Below are positions 18,486 to 27,921 of a DNA stretch of 64,000 nt, in pieces. Position numbers and translations under genes: made by a program. Numbering within the stretch: the stretch's first letter is position 1; each line of letters starts with the position of its first letter. Origin of the DNA: Halegenticoccus tardaugens (GTDB lineage: Archaea > Halobacteriota > Halobacteria > Halobacteriales > Haloferacaceae); the NCBI RefSeq assembly GCF_004116405.1, contig NZ_SDIC01000002.1, forward strand, positions 558,001 to 622,000. The letters are read 5' to 3'. The notes below the pieces were generated by a model that searched no databases, had not been told where the DNA came from, and worked only from the letters and a program-made list of their open reading frames with translations.

Positions 18486-18854
18486 ATGAGCACAATTGCA
18501 ACAGTCATCCCCCTCGTGCAAGGGCTGCTCGGACTCATTATGCTGGCTGCGGGCATTGCGAAGCTCATCGGCATTGACTTGGTGGTAGAGGATTTCGACC
18601 GGTATGGCTATCCAGAGTGGTTCCGATCCGTTACTGGGGGCATCGAGGCTTTTGGGGGTCTTGGCTTGCTTATCGGTCTCGTGTTCGCGCCGATTTTCGC
18701 TGTTCTCGGCGGACTGTTAATCGTCGCCACGATGGCCGGGGCCATCCTGACACATCTCTTCCGGGTTGACGATCCACTCTGGAGATTTATCGGGCCAGCG
18801 ATTTATCTCACCGCCGGACTCCTCGTGACGAGATTCCACCTGCTGTCGTTCTAG
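18486..18854 (+). CDS. DoxX-family membrane protein
   Basis: 122 residues with four membrane helices (near 5-25, 45-65, 68-90 and 97-117). The sequence GLLGLIMLAAGIAKLIG opens the DoxX fold, and YGYPEWFRSVTGGIEAFGG is the typical loop and second helix of the DoxX-like subfamily. Members are small quinone-linked or oxidative-stress-related membrane proteins, often next to their regulator. Here a bat-type regulator is divergent. The substrate is not known. Confidence 0.85.
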   Translation: MSTIATVIPLVQGLLGLIMLAAGIAKLIGIDLVVEDFDRYGYPEWFRSVTGGIEAFGGLGLLIGLVFAPIFAVLGGLLIVATMAGAILTHLFRVDDPLWRFIGPAIYLTAGLLVTRFHLLSF

Positions 18855-19095
18855 CCATCGATGTACGAGCAGCAGTACTTGTCCCGGTTGCGGTAAGGAC
18901 GGGAGTCGTAGGCACGATTCAAGCGGGATAGTCGCCCTCGATAACTACGCGGGCGTAGATATCGGTGGGTTCGGTATGGCTTCGGATGCAAGATACGCGC
19001 CTTGTATTCAGCACGACTCCTAAGCATATCATCTCTTGAGAGTTTCAACAAGGCCGCAATATGAAGTATTGCACCCTCTCCGATCGCATTTCAGG

Positions 19096-19599
19096 CTATT
19101 CCTGCTCGCTTTGAATCATATCTTCCAGATCCTCGATAGCTCGCCGTGTGCTCTCTTTGAGCCTCTCGACCGTCTCCTCTAACTCGGCATTCTTCCGCTC
19201 CAGGCCGTCAACACGGCGTTGCAGCTCGGCGATCTCTGCATCCCGCGAGGCTAACGGTGAGTACGGTGTCCCGTCGGTGTCCGTCTCCCGGAGGTGCGTC
19301 ACAAAGTCCTCGCCGCGGTCGGTCAGCGCCCATACCTTCGCCTTCGATCCGCCCCGGCCGTGGTAGGCACGATCGCCCGTCTCCTCGACGAGTCCCCACT
19401 CGACGAGCGTCTCTAAATGGTGCGTAACGCTCCCCGATGGGACGTCTGTCGCCTCTCGCAACTCCGCTGTGTTCGACCGATTCCCCCCGGCGCGAGACAG
19501 TGCCATCAGCAAGTCATAACGGTGTTGCCCGAGCCGGTCGACCAACTCGGTGAATCCCGGCTCGTCCGTCGATGTATCAGATTCGTGTGGTTGGGACAT
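19096..19599 (-). CDS. ArsR/MarR-like regulator with C-terminal coiled coil
   Basis: 167 residues from the ATG at 19599. Residues 15-100 form a winged helix (RYDLLMALSRAGGN, then SGSVTHHLETLVEWGLVEE and the basic wing RGGSKAKVWALTDRG). The last 55 residues, AEIAELQRRVDGLERKNAELEETVERL, form a coiled coil for dimerisation. A TATA-rich TATAAATATA (19625-19634) lies about 30 bp upstream, so the transcript is probably leaderless. The target genes are unknown. The region to the next rightward gene holds only a microprotein. Confidence 0.8.
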   Translation of the reverse strand: MSQPHESDTSTDEPGFTELVDRLGQHRYDLLMALSRAGGNRSNTAELREATDVPSGSVTHHLETLVEWGLVEETGDRAYHGRGGSKAKVWALTDRGEDFVTHLRETDTDGTPYSPLASRDAEIAELQRRVDGLERKNAELEETVERLKESTRRAIEDLEDMIQSEQE

Positions 19600-19842
19600 A
19601 CAAGCCATAATGAGTCAGAAGAGCTATAAATATATCCCTTGATATAGCCTGATTTGATTCTACCGAATACAATAGCTACCCAATCAACCGTCGGTAAGCA
19701 ATAGCGGGGAAATCCCGGATCCTATAAATCTATCAGAAGATAGAGAATTATAGACACCAGAAAATACAACTCGAAAACGCGGTGAGCAACCGACGACAGA
19801 GGACGCCGAAGGACTCACACCGACAGAGACAAACACCTCGGT

Positions 19843-20010
19843 ATGAGCGCAGGGCCAGAGCAAACAAGCCGGGAATCACTTGCTGAAATCGCGTGTACAG
19901 ACAGTAAACACCAACTGAGTTGGAAATCAGGATTCATTCTCACGTGTGACCGCTGCGGACTCGACTCGTCGACGCTGACCGATATCCTCGGTCACTCACT
20001 CCGTAATTAG
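19843..20010 (+). CDS. Zinc-knuckle microprotein
   Basis: A 55-residue frame from the ATG at 19843 to the TAG at 20010. It contains an EIACTDSKHQLSWKSGF stretch followed by LTCDRCGLDSSTL, giving one CxxC knuckle plus an upstream Cys/His pair that could complete a zinc site. The composition is acidic with Ser/Thr, like other haloarchaeal small zinc-finger proteins. It has no partner gene in close spacing. No function is assigned. Confidence 0.45.
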   Translation: MSAGPEQTSRESLAEIACTDSKHQLSWKSGFILTCDRCGLDSSTLTDILGHSLRN

Positions 20011-20100
20011 GCCACACCCATCAGATACCCACTGCTGTCGAGGATACTCTAGATGCGGTGAAGTGACCCTTCATTACGATCCAAGTGCTCTCCGCAGCGT

Positions 20101-20283
20101 ATGGGAGAGTGGAAAAGTCATAATGTGACGGTGACTGGTCGGCGTGTTGGCGTAGTTCTTACCAGCAGGAACGGCGATCAAGAATTCCTCATTAATATCC
20201 CGCCAGAGCAAGCACGTTTTCTCGGCAGATCGATCTTGAACGCAGCAGATCAAGCCGAAGCAAATCAAAAGAGACGCTTTTGA
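20101..20283 (+). CDS. Small hypothetical protein, 60 residues
   Basis: ATG at 20101, 60 residues. The sequence GEWKSHNVTVTGRRVGVVL then INIPPEQARFLGRSILNAAD gives a beta hairpin followed by an amphipathic helix, an arrangement seen in small haloarchaeal plasmid proteins. Codon use fits the region. Two short neighbours of this kind (19843 and this one) sit between regulators. The function is unknown and translation is uncertain. Confidence 0.4.
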   Translation: MGEWKSHNVTVTGRRVGVVLTSRNGDQEFLINIPPEQARFLGRSILNAADQAEANQKRRF

Positions 20284-20472
20284 ACTGAACTTTGTCGCTA
20301 GTATGAGACTTTGAGAAAACCTGGAGCAGCCATTTGAATTCTGGTAATTAACAGTATTAGTCGTAACCAGGAAAATCCAAAGCTCTGTAATTCGCCTGAG
20401 ATTCACCTCTGAGTGCCAAGAGAGTGGTGAATCAGAGTAAGACATTATATCGTTCAACCCTTGAAAGAGATA

Positions 20473-21831
20473 ATGCGAGCGACTCCGCCAGGTCCGAAAC
20501 AAGCCCCCCTCCTTGGCAACACGCGTCAGTTTTTCCGCGATTCGCTCTCGTTCATGACGGCGTGTCGAGAAGCATATGGCGATGTCTCTCGGTTTCGAGT
20601 CGGCTCAACTGACCTCTATCTCATCGCAAATCCCGCTGATATCCAGCGCGTACTCGCGACTGAAGCAGCGCACTACCGGAAACCGACGTTTCAAGACAGC
20701 CTCAACGAGGTTCTCGGCGACGGACTACTCCTCAACGAAGGGAACGACCTTTGGGAACGACAACGCCGCCGCGCTCAACCTGCCTTCCAAATCCAACGAG
20801 TGCTCCACCCAGAAGCAACCGCAGCACTCACGCGATACACCAAGGAACTTCTAGCAGAGTGGAGGCCGGGTGAGACGATTGACATCCATTCTGAGATGCT
20901 CACGCTGACTCTCAAAGCCATTGGCAAACTGATGTTCGATGTTGAGTTTGAGAATGCCGAGATACAGCGTATCAGGAAGAACTTAGAGCCGCTCGGCCAG
21001 GAATTCGAGCCAAACTTTCTCCAAGCACTCCTTCCTGACTGGGCACCTACCCCACCGAATCCACGGTTTCAGGCCGGGCTGGAGGGACTCCGGCAAGACA
21101 TGCTTGATCTTGTTGATCAACGCTTAGAGACCACCAACCCCACTGCCAACGAGACAGAAGAGCCAGCGGACTTTTTGACGGTCATGCTCCGGGCATTTCA
21201 GCGCGAAGCAGACGTTGACGAAGACCTGCTTCGTGACGAATTGATCACGATTCTGCTAGCCGGGCAGGACACAACCGCGTTGGCACTTACGTACACACTC
21301 ACTCTCCTCGCAGAACATCCAGAGATCGAGGTACGTCTCCACGAAGAGCTCGTGAGTACTTTGGGTGAGGGGCCGATCATGCCAGAGACGCTCTTTGAAC
21401 TGTCGTCTCTTGATCGGATCATCAAAGAATCTCTCCGGATGTATCCTCCAGTGCACGCGATGGCACGCGAGCCTCGTCTTGATGTCCGTTTAGGCGGGTA
21501 TCGAATTCCCAAGGGGGCAGGTGTACTCCTTTCCCAATGGGTAACTCATCGTGATCCACGCTGGTACACTGAGCCCGAAACGTTCGACCCAGATCGATGG
21601 CAGACAGAACGACGAGCGACCCGACCTGGCTATGCATACTTCCCGTTTGGAGGCGGTCCACGGGTCTGTATCGGAAAGACAATTGCGGTCATCGAGATCA
21701 AACTCATCCTCGCGACGATTCTTCGCCAGTATCGCTTCGAGCGAGCTTCGGACGAGCCTATAGAACTTGAACCGGTCGTTACGATGCAACCGAAAGGTCC
21801 GGTAGAGATGGTCGTAAGAGAGTGGACATAA
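20473..21831 (+). CDS. Cytochrome P450
   Basis: 452 residues from the ATG at 20473. A TTATAT box 23-28 bp upstream indicates a leaderless mRNA. P450 landmarks in order: proline-rich N-terminus (PPGPKQAPLLGN), C-helix WERQRRRAQPAF near residue 95, I-helix AGQDTT near 263 (acid/alcohol pair for O2 activation), K-helix ESLR near 318, PERF-region variant FDPDRW near 370 and heme-ligand loop FPFGGGPRVCIGK with the cysteine near residue 399. It is a soluble class resembling CYP102/CYP4-like fatty-acid hydroxylases. No ferredoxin or reductase gene is adjacent. The substrate is unknown. Confidence 0.95.
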   Translation: MRATPPGPKQAPLLGNTRQFFRDSLSFMTACREAYGDVSRFRVGSTDLYLIANPADIQRVLATEAAHYRKPTFQDSLNEVLGDGLLLNEGNDLWERQRRRAQPAFQIQRVLHPEATAALTRYTKELLAEWRPGETIDIHSEMLTLTLKAIGKLMFDVEFENAEIQRIRKNLEPLGQEFEPNFLQALLPDWAPTPPNPRFQAGLEGLRQDMLDLVDQRLETTNPTANETEEPADFLTVMLRAFQREADVDEDLLRDELITILLAGQDTTALALTYTLTLLAEHPEIEVRLHEELVSTLGEGPIMPETLFELSSLDRIIKESLRMYPPVHAMAREPRLDVRLGGYRIPKGAGVLLSQWVTHRDPRWYTEPETFDPDRWQTERRATRPGYAYFPFGGGPRVCIGKTIAVIEIKLILATILRQYRFERASDEPIELEPVVTMQPKGPVEMVVREWT

Positions 21832-21971
21832 CGGCGAGAGCTGCCAATAGGTACCTTCCTCTGTCTGCTAAGGCGCTACATTTAACCTGTAGCCATAGTA
21901 GAATGATATATGTGCTGTAACTATGCCCTCCATGTCTGTGCCCCCCTGGAGGATCGGTGGTGAAGTGGTGT

Positions 21972-23021
21972 ATGGATCCTCACGATTACCTTGCGTTTCT
22001 CAGCGAATCACAGGCGCGGATGGATCTACTCCGAGACTTGGCAGATCAAGAGGTGCCCATAACAAAAAGCGAGCTCGCCTCGATACGCTCTACGACTCGG
22101 GTGACCGTTCATCGGAATCTAGACCACATGGCCGAGTGGCGATGGGTCGAGAACGATACTGAGGCGAAAGTCCGCCTCACGATAGCAGGTCGGCTCGTTT
22201 TTCGTGCATATGAGAAATTCTGCGATCGGGCAGGGAATGAAGCTCCGAAGTTCCTTGGAGGGTCACCCCATCGACCAGCGTTGCTTCGGTATCTTGCTGA
22301 CTTAGACTCCACTGTTGGGTATTCGACGCTCCAAGCAGCAATCACCGCGTCACAATCAACCCTGACCCGGATTCTCGACGGATTCACGACCCGAAACTGG
22401 GCCACTCAGCCCTCAAGAAATCAGTACAAGCTAACGGATCTCGGGGCTCAAGTTGCCCAGGCATACACAGCATTCACAGGAGCGCTTGACTGGGTGACAA
22501 CCCATGCCAAGTTGGTCAATAGACTAGGGACCATTGGTAGGATACTTCCACTTGACGCGTTAGCGCATGGAGATATGGTTGCTGTGAAAGCCCGTCCCGC
22601 AGATCCAGATCGGGCGATAGAATTCTACGCAAACAGGGTTCGTGAGGCAGACCCGGACACTCTCGTCGGGATCACACCAGTGGCGAGTCCATATCTGAAC
22701 GAGATCCACAAGACCCTTCTTGAAACTGGCTCGACGATCGACCTTATCGTCGACACAACAGTTCTCGAGACGGCGAAAGCCCGCTATCCCCACTCATTGA
22801 AAGCCGCTCACGACCTCCCGATTGAGTTGTATTGTCATCCTGCCCGGCTTGAGTTCGGCCTTGCGATTTTCGACGATCAAGCAATCCTTGGCGCGTACAA
22901 TGAGCACTCAGGTCATTTGTGGGCCTGCCTTAGTAGTACAGATAGACGCTTCCGCGACTGGGCAGAGGACCTCTTCTCACAGCACAGGAGCCGAGCTACG
23001 GAATATAGAGCTGAAGCCTAA
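21972..23021 (+). CDS. FilR1-like HTH regulator
   Basis: 349 residues from the ATG at 21972. Two winged helices are visible (residues 20-75, PITKSELASIRSTTRVTVHRNL; and 95-150, GYSTLQAAITASQSTLTRILDGF). Then comes the FilR1/DUF1724-type ligand domain: SPYLNEIHKTLLETGSTIDLIVD near 240 and a C-terminal FGLAIFDDQAILGAYNEHSGHLWAC. It shares this plan with the leftward gene at 23762. The pair looks like a diverged duplication. Promoter and target are not evident. Upstream is the P450 gene. Confidence 0.8.
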   Translation: MDPHDYLAFLSESQARMDLLRDLADQEVPITKSELASIRSTTRVTVHRNLDHMAEWRWVENDTEAKVRLTIAGRLVFRAYEKFCDRAGNEAPKFLGGSPHRPALLRYLADLDSTVGYSTLQAAITASQSTLTRILDGFTTRNWATQPSRNQYKLTDLGAQVAQAYTAFTGALDWVTTHAKLVNRLGTIGRILPLDALAHGDMVAVKARPADPDRAIEFYANRVREADPDTLVGITPVASPYLNEIHKTLLETGSTIDLIVDTTVLETAKARYPHSLKAAHDLPIELYCHPARLEFGLAIFDDQAILGAYNEHSGHLWACLSSTDRRFRDWAEDLFSQHRSRATEYRAEA

Positions 23022-23035
23022 GATCAATCTAGGGC

Positions 23036-23704
23036 TTATCCTCGTTCTTCAAGCTCGAGTTTTTCTACGATCTCGTCTCCAGAGCCGTTGACACTCACGA
23101 GATGGTGCTTCCGCCAAATAAGAGTTCCGTCGTCGATTTGGTACGGGCGTGGAGAAGTGACAGCCTCTCGTTCCCATTCAATCGATCCTGGTGACGGGCT
23201 TCTCGTAAGCTGGTAGTACATCACCTTCTGGGTCGAATCCCACCCAGCACACTCCCATCGACCAGGTTCGATGGGGAGACCAGGATCAACGATTGTCTGT
23301 GGGAATGCCGTTGGGTCATCACTGATTGAAGCTCCCTCTTGTACAGTTCCCAATTCGACGAGTCGATCCCTCAATTTCGTTGCGACGTCAGCGGGGAGGG
23401 AAAGGGACTCAGTAGATTTGTCAAAGAGCGTTGGACGCGCACCACCGAACCGACCAAAGACAAGCGTCGGTTCAGCTACCTCGAGAGTTTCATATGGCGC
23501 CGGCGATGGCGATCCTGCCTCGTCGGGAAGTTTCAGAGAAGCCCATTTCCCGGCTACGGATCCATGTTCTGCGCGCCATCGGATACGAGGCTCACTGATC
23601 GCGTTTTCACAGTGGACACTGAGTTCTATGAGATCCTCGCCAGTAGCATTCTGGTGAGCATGAAACGAGGTATCGTACTGTCCCTGTTTACTGTCTTTCC
23701 TCAT
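23036..23704 (-). CDS. Hypothetical protein between two FilR1-like regulators
   Basis: 222 residues, acidic, no membrane helix. Recurrent beta-strand patterns (LIELSVHCENAISEPRIRW and YETLEVAEPTLVFGRFGG), a Pro/Ser-rich middle and a C-terminal YQIDDGTLIWRKHHLVSVNG are seen. No known family is recognised. It is convergent with the upstream regulator (15 bp between stops) and may share a transcript with the following FilR1-like gene (57 bp). Confidence 0.55.
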   Translation of the reverse strand: MRKDSKQGQYDTSFHAHQNATGEDLIELSVHCENAISEPRIRWRAEHGSVAGKWASLKLPDEAGSPSPAPYETLEVAEPTLVFGRFGGARPTLFDKSTESLSLPADVATKLRDRLVELGTVQEGASISDDPTAFPQTIVDPGLPIEPGRWECAGWDSTQKVMYYQLTRSPSPGSIEWEREAVTSPRPYQIDDGTLIWRKHHLVSVNGSGDEIVEKLELEERG

Positions 23705-23761
23705 ACCCGCTCCCTAACGGAATACGGTGAACCGCCGTGATAGTTCTTTCTCTGGGAGAGT

Positions 23762-24880
23762 TCACCGTGAAACCTTATTGGCCGCGTCTGCTGTGACAGA
23801 GCGGAATTTGTAGACTAGGTGTTCTAATGGAGCACGAGCACGCGACTGGTAGTCGTCGAATAGCGCATGTGCCCACTCGATAACCTCTGGGTCTTCAACA
23901 AAGATCGTCCCAGAAACAGTGCTCGCATCTTCAATGATCTTCGGCCCAGCAACAACCCACTGAGAGTCGATAATCATGAGTCCCAGCGGTAATTCGCCGG
24001 GATAAATCGACCACTCGACGTTGTCAGCTTGCAGCCCTTTTCGGATGTATTTCGTGCTCTGCGGATCTGACGGTGGATTTTTACTCGCCTCCTCCGAGAT
24101 GACGGTCTCTAAACGGACACCAGCATCCACGAGCCGGAACACCGCTTTCGTGTACTGCAAATCGAAGTACGAGGAGAAGCCGCGGATGTGGGTTACTTCA
24201 TTCTCATCTACTGAATTGATGAAATTCATAAACGCGTGTACCTCGCGGAGCGGATCCGACGGGCGACCGATCACAAGTCGCTCGTCTTCTAACGCGCGGA
24301 CGGGGAACGTCTCGCACTCAGCGTCGAAGTCTTGGAGACACGCGCTTTTCTCTATGAGTTGCTCAAAGGCTGCGAGTAGCTCATCGTACTCCTGGAGAAC
24401 GTGCTCTCCGTGCTCCGTGAGGTGATACTGCCCGCCGTTCTCTGCGATTAGATCGTGTTCGCGGAAGGTTTGGAGCGCGCGGTACACAGTCGAGCGAGAC
24501 GGGAGGTCTGGGTTTGAGGCGAGGTCCGCGAGATCACACGGTGCGGTTCCAATCCTTCGCAGGACAGCTCGTCTACTCGGTGATTTGGTCAACGAAGTGA
24601 GGACCTGAGCGCCGATCGTTGTGTGGGCCTCAGAGTAGACGTTAAGAGCGATTGCACCGACACCCGTGAGACGATTCCCATCCTTTGTTTGCGTCACGAG
24701 ACGTGCAGCAGTGAGCTCCTTCACAAATTGACTGGCTGACTTACGTGCAACACCACATTGAGTAGCGAGTTCTGCCTGCGAAAGGGCGTCCTCGCGAAGA
24801 AGTGAAAGAGCTTGGAGCGGATCAATTGATTGGGAGCCCGTTCCCGTCGTCAAGTACCCGACAAGCTCCTGCGCGTCCAT
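23762..24880 (-). CDS. FilR1-like HTH regulator
   Basis: 372 residues from the ATG at 24880 (MDAQELVGYL), which aligns with the start of the paralogue at 21972. The first winged helix covers residues 20-75 (LSQAELATQCGVARKSASQFVKEL). The second, near 100-160, contains CDLADLASNPDLPSRSTVYRAL with the wing NGGQYHLTEHG. The C-terminal domain ends with ELPLGLMIIDSQWVVAGP and WAHALFDDYQSRA, the FilR1/DUF1724 fold. Such proteins sense an unknown ligand and regulate nearby genes. Confidence 0.82.
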   Translation of the reverse strand: MDAQELVGYLTTGTGSQSIDPLQALSLLREDALSQAELATQCGVARKSASQFVKELTAARLVTQTKDGNRLTGVGAIALNVYSEAHTTIGAQVLTSLTKSPSRRAVLRRIGTAPCDLADLASNPDLPSRSTVYRALQTFREHDLIAENGGQYHLTEHGEHVLQEYDELLAAFEQLIEKSACLQDFDAECETFPVRALEDERLVIGRPSDPLREVHAFMNFINSVDENEVTHIRGFSSYFDLQYTKAVFRLVDAGVRLETVISEEASKNPPSDPQSTKYIRKGLQADNVEWSIYPGELPLGLMIIDSQWVVAGPKIIEDASTVSGTIFVEDPEVIEWAHALFDDYQSRARAPLEHLVYKFRSVTADAANKVSR

Positions 24881-25114
24881 TACACCCACAGTCTGTATCG
24901 ATGTATTAATAGCTGACCATGCCTAAGTCAAGAATGTCAATTATATCATCACAGGATCACAGATTGGAAACAGGATTTGGGAAATCGATTTTCCAAATTG
25001 TCACTCATCAGTCATTCCAAGATTTAGAAATCGCACGACGGCTCGCTGTTTCACGAGGTTACACAGGTGTGTACCCCGGTGAATTATTGATCCATCCGCT
25101 CATCAGTGGCTCAC

Positions 25115-25261
25115 ATGAATACAGGTCCACTGACGACCCTCACGCTCGATATGCCACTCCCGCTGAACCGGCGAGTGTGCGCTGAGATCTACATCGAGAC
25201 GGTTGAAACAGCAGACGGAACGCGCCGACTATACACCGAGTCAGTGCTCGAACTCGCCTAG
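25115..25261 (+). CDS. Small plasmid-module protein, paralogue of the gene at 54983
   Basis: 48 residues from the ATG at 25115. The pattern LTLDMPLPLNRRVCAEIYIETVE then RRLYTESVLELA matches the 45-residue protein at 54983 (FTLPFSRTLRIEIYLETTE, RVYTESALELQ), so both are conserved and real. It probably folds as a small beta hairpin plus helix. In the other copy it is part of a five-gene operon. Here the upstream genes of that operon are missing and a DUF-type protein follows 100 bp later. Confidence 0.6.
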   Translation: MNTGPLTTLTLDMPLPLNRRVCAEIYIETVETADGTRRLYTESVLELA

Positions 25262-25361
25262 AAAGTCTACTTCAGTGTTCTATGCGCTATCCACCTCTCT
25301 CCGGGCCGGCATCATTCGCGAAAAGTGGAGCTCAGCTTACCGCAAAATCAGGTGAGTCCCA

Positions 25362-26426
25362 ATGAGCGTCGCACGAGGCAAGAAGACGAACCAGATCAAG
25401 GTCTACGGTGATGACCGCGATAAGACGATGATCGAAGCAGTTGCGGCCGGGCTCGACTGTTCGGAAGCCGCTGCTGGACGTGAAGCAATTGAGCGTCTTT
25501 TCACCGAGTTGTATCCCGACCTGGAGTGGACGGACGTCGCAGAGGGTCGTGTTTCTGCTGCGGACCTGCAGGCGCTCGCGCAGGATGAGTTCACCGTCGA
25601 CGACCTTGAGCTTGGAAACGACGGTGACTATGAGCCGACTGACCGAGATCCTGCCCGCTACTCGACCCCTGTCACGCCCGATCAACTCGCCTCGCCTGGG
25701 GCCAAACTGACGTGGCAGACACTTCGCGATGCCGTTGCGGACCCTGTTGCTGGCGGACTCTGGTCAGACGAGCTCGTGATCCATCCGGATCGCGTGGGTG
25801 CACGAACACTTCGCCAGCGACACGTTCCCGCTTCTCGGATCCTTGCTGGGCTGGCGCGTTCTCAAGCGGTGAATGGCGTTGTACGTGCGGAGACGCTCGA
25901 TGAGCTTGTCGAGACCTACGCGATGCATCTGACGAATCGGATGGACGATACACGCGGTCGCGAGCATATTCGCACAGAGTACGGTCGCATTCTGCGCACA
26001 CAGTTGTGGGCGGACCCCCGGCCGACGTCGGATCTATACTATACGTCTGAGGAACGGTATTTGACCGCGCTTGCGGTGGTATGCGATGAAGCGACGGAGG
26101 TTCTTCGAGAGACAACGCCGGCAATCTTTGATCGGCGAGTGTGGGCAGAAGCGACTGACACGCAGAAATCCGAGCGTGAGTGGCACGCGGATGTTGGGTG
26201 GGTGCTGAATGCTGTCGCGACGGCACGGCAGATCGTTGATGACGTTGCGGCCCGGACGCTTCGACAACTCGAGATCACCGTCGATGAGGATGCAAAGGAT
26301 CCGTGTCATCACTTCACTCGGCTGGCCGTCAGTGTGGTGAAGGCGTATCGGTCGACCGTTGATCCGGTCGATCGGCAGCGGATCGAAGCGCACCATATCG
26401 CTGATAAGACACGAACGCACCTGTAG
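25362..26426 (+). CDS. Conserved haloarchaeal plasmid-type protein, unknown function
   Basis: 354 residues from ATG 25362. The N-terminus (KTNQIKVYGDDRDKTMIEAV) resembles the short strand-helix of ribbon-helix-helix DNA-binding domains, followed by a helical region. Then comes an alpha-helical body with GARTLRQRHVPASRILAGLAR and a second helical domain near residues 200-340 (YTSEERYLTALAVVCDEATEVL, WVLNAVATARQIVDDVA). No catalytic motif is seen. It lies next to the small gene shared with the other plasmid module, so maintenance of an element is a plausible role. This is inference. Confidence 0.6.
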   Translation: MSVARGKKTNQIKVYGDDRDKTMIEAVAAGLDCSEAAAGREAIERLFTELYPDLEWTDVAEGRVSAADLQALAQDEFTVDDLELGNDGDYEPTDRDPARYSTPVTPDQLASPGAKLTWQTLRDAVADPVAGGLWSDELVIHPDRVGARTLRQRHVPASRILAGLARSQAVNGVVRAETLDELVETYAMHLTNRMDDTRGREHIRTEYGRILRTQLWADPRPTSDLYYTSEERYLTALAVVCDEATEVLRETTPAIFDRRVWAEATDTQKSEREWHADVGWVLNAVATARQIVDDVAARTLRQLEITVDEDAKDPCHHFTRLAVSVVKAYRSTVDPVDRQRIEAHHIADKTRTHL

Positions 26427-27155
26427 GTCCTGTGGCGGTGTCGGTGGGCCTGGTCGAGAGCGGCAGCGCTGGGTCTCTGAAGGGAGTGAGTTGTTTTTGA
26501 GCCGTTGTGTGGGAGTGTGAGGTGAGTGAGTCGCTGGAGAGAGCGGTTGAGTGGGATCAGGAGGGTTGTTGCCGGTCGGTGGTGAGCGGGACAACAAGAC
26601 GAGTGGGGAGTTGGCTTGATTTCGAGGGGTGTCTCGACCAGAGTGGTACTACGTTGTGTCGGCGAGAGGTGTGCTATTTGGAGTACACCCGTGCAGTCAT
26701 GCGATTTCGAGAACACGCAGAACAAGTGGTACTACAATCGCGTGAATGATTATCGTCGTGGCGAGACAGATACTTGTACGGGGGCGGTGCCATCTCCACG
26801 AACAGCCGGTGAGACACGGCTGAAAGCACGATACGATGAACGGCGAGAGAACGCGGCCAAAAGTCGCTGCAACGGCCGGACGGTGTCCGTCCTATGCTTC
26901 GCGTTCGCTGCTACGGGTTCGTTCGTAGAATACAATTATTAATGTTTCGATTTGTAGGTGCTACTAAATGGGGAGGTTCCGTGTTTCTCAGCGTGAGTGT
27001 TCGCGAGATGACGGACGAAGAACCGCCAGAGCAGGCGGATTCACGGGTGGGTCGGTAGGTTTTCTGGGTTTCAGTCGACGACGATAGTTTGCGTGATTGT
27101 AGTACTAGACGTGGTGAGATTCGGTCGCGGGTCGCGGTCGGGAGGGGAGCGTCGG
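26427..27155. other. Long non-coding stretch
   Basis: No frame in these roughly 730 bp has codon bias or a known motif. The available frames are Arg/Ser-rich and lack convincing starts. GC-rich G/T-biased sequence follows the gene end at 26426. It probably represents decayed plasmid sequence between two broken genes. Confidence 0.5.
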
Positions 27156-27410
27156 TTAGACAGACGTCGCGTGCTGTTGGGCGTCGTGTGCTCCCCACAC
27201 CGTCTCTTCGAGGGCTGCGACACCGTGTTCGTGGACGAGATCGCCGACAACGACCGTGTCAGCGACGGTTGCCATCTCGTACGCCGAGTCGTACTCGTCG
27301 ATCCCGCCTCCATAGAAGAGCGTCGCTGAAGAGAGCGCTTCTCGTACCGCAGCGACGAGAGCTGGAACACCAAGGACTCCATAAATCCCAAAATAGAGAT
27401 GAAGAGTTAT
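27156..27410 (-). pseudogene. C-terminal fragment of geranylgeranylglyceryl phosphate synthase
   Basis: About 83 residues match the end of archaeal GGGP synthase, a TIM-barrel enzyme that makes the first ether bond of membrane lipids. The phosphate-binding strand ATLFYGGGIDEYDSAYEMA and the terminal VADTVVVGDLVHEHGV are characteristic. The preceding HLYFGIYGVLGVPALV corresponds to the HLYLEYSG-type strand of the family, already corrupted. Upstream of about 27410 the sequence changes to another gene (a Tat signal peptide), so roughly two thirds of the enzyme are missing. The essential copy must be elsewhere. Confidence 0.8.
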
Positions 27411-27535
27411 GTAATTCTTCCTGACGTTTCTTGACCAGCCGCAGGAGTTGTTATTGCCGCAAGCCCGCCTACTCCAACAGCTTGGAGAAACTTCCGTCTG
27501 CTTGTAGTCCCGCTCTTGAAGTTCTGTTTCTTCAC
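27407..27535 (-). pseudogene. N-terminal Tat signal fragment of an exported protein
   Basis: GTG start at 27535 preceded by a good GGAGGTG Shine-Dalgarno. The 42 residues contain TTSRRKFLQAVGVGGLAA, a textbook twin-arginine signal with an AGQ cleavage-like site, and then stop at 27407 just past the junction with the GGGP synthase fragment. It is therefore the front of an exported protein whose body was lost. It could still make a useless signal peptide. Confidence 0.65.
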
Positions 27536-27921
27536 GATTTCCACCTCCGATGGTTTGCATTTCTTTGCTTGGTAATGACATAGCATAAATAAATATGAAG
27601 AAAATTAATAAAGTCTGACCAATCGTCTTGTCCTTTCAGCATGGTCAAAGAAGGGATCAATTAGTTCATGGTCAGAATGGTTCTCAAGGACACTCCCCCA
27701 AGTAGTTCGTGTGTATTTAGCCAAGAGGCAGAAAAAGTGGTGCCTAAGAAATGACACACGAGCATTAGAACCACCCCTTTTCACAAGAATGATTGGTGAA
27801 AAAGTAAGACAGACTTTGTATGACCTACTGCTCTCTCCTGCGTCATTCGTATGAAACAACCTTTTAAACGTACGTAATTTGGCGTTCGAACGTCAAATTC
27901 GGGACAAACTTTGTTAAGTAG
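27536..27921. other. AT-rich gap with a 24-bp near-perfect palindrome
   Basis: A minus-strand frame of 84 residues (27605-27859) exists but has no recognisable motif and atypical codon use. It is not called as a gene. At 27876-27899 the sequence AATTTGGCGTTCGAACGTCAAATT is an inverted repeat with one mismatched pair, placed 22 bp from the end of the next gene. Confidence 0.45.

Noticed and set aside
27605-27859. Minus-strand frame of 84 residues in AT-rich DNA
   Set aside because: No recognisable domain, no promoter or ribosome-binding site, and unusual composition. Probably chance.
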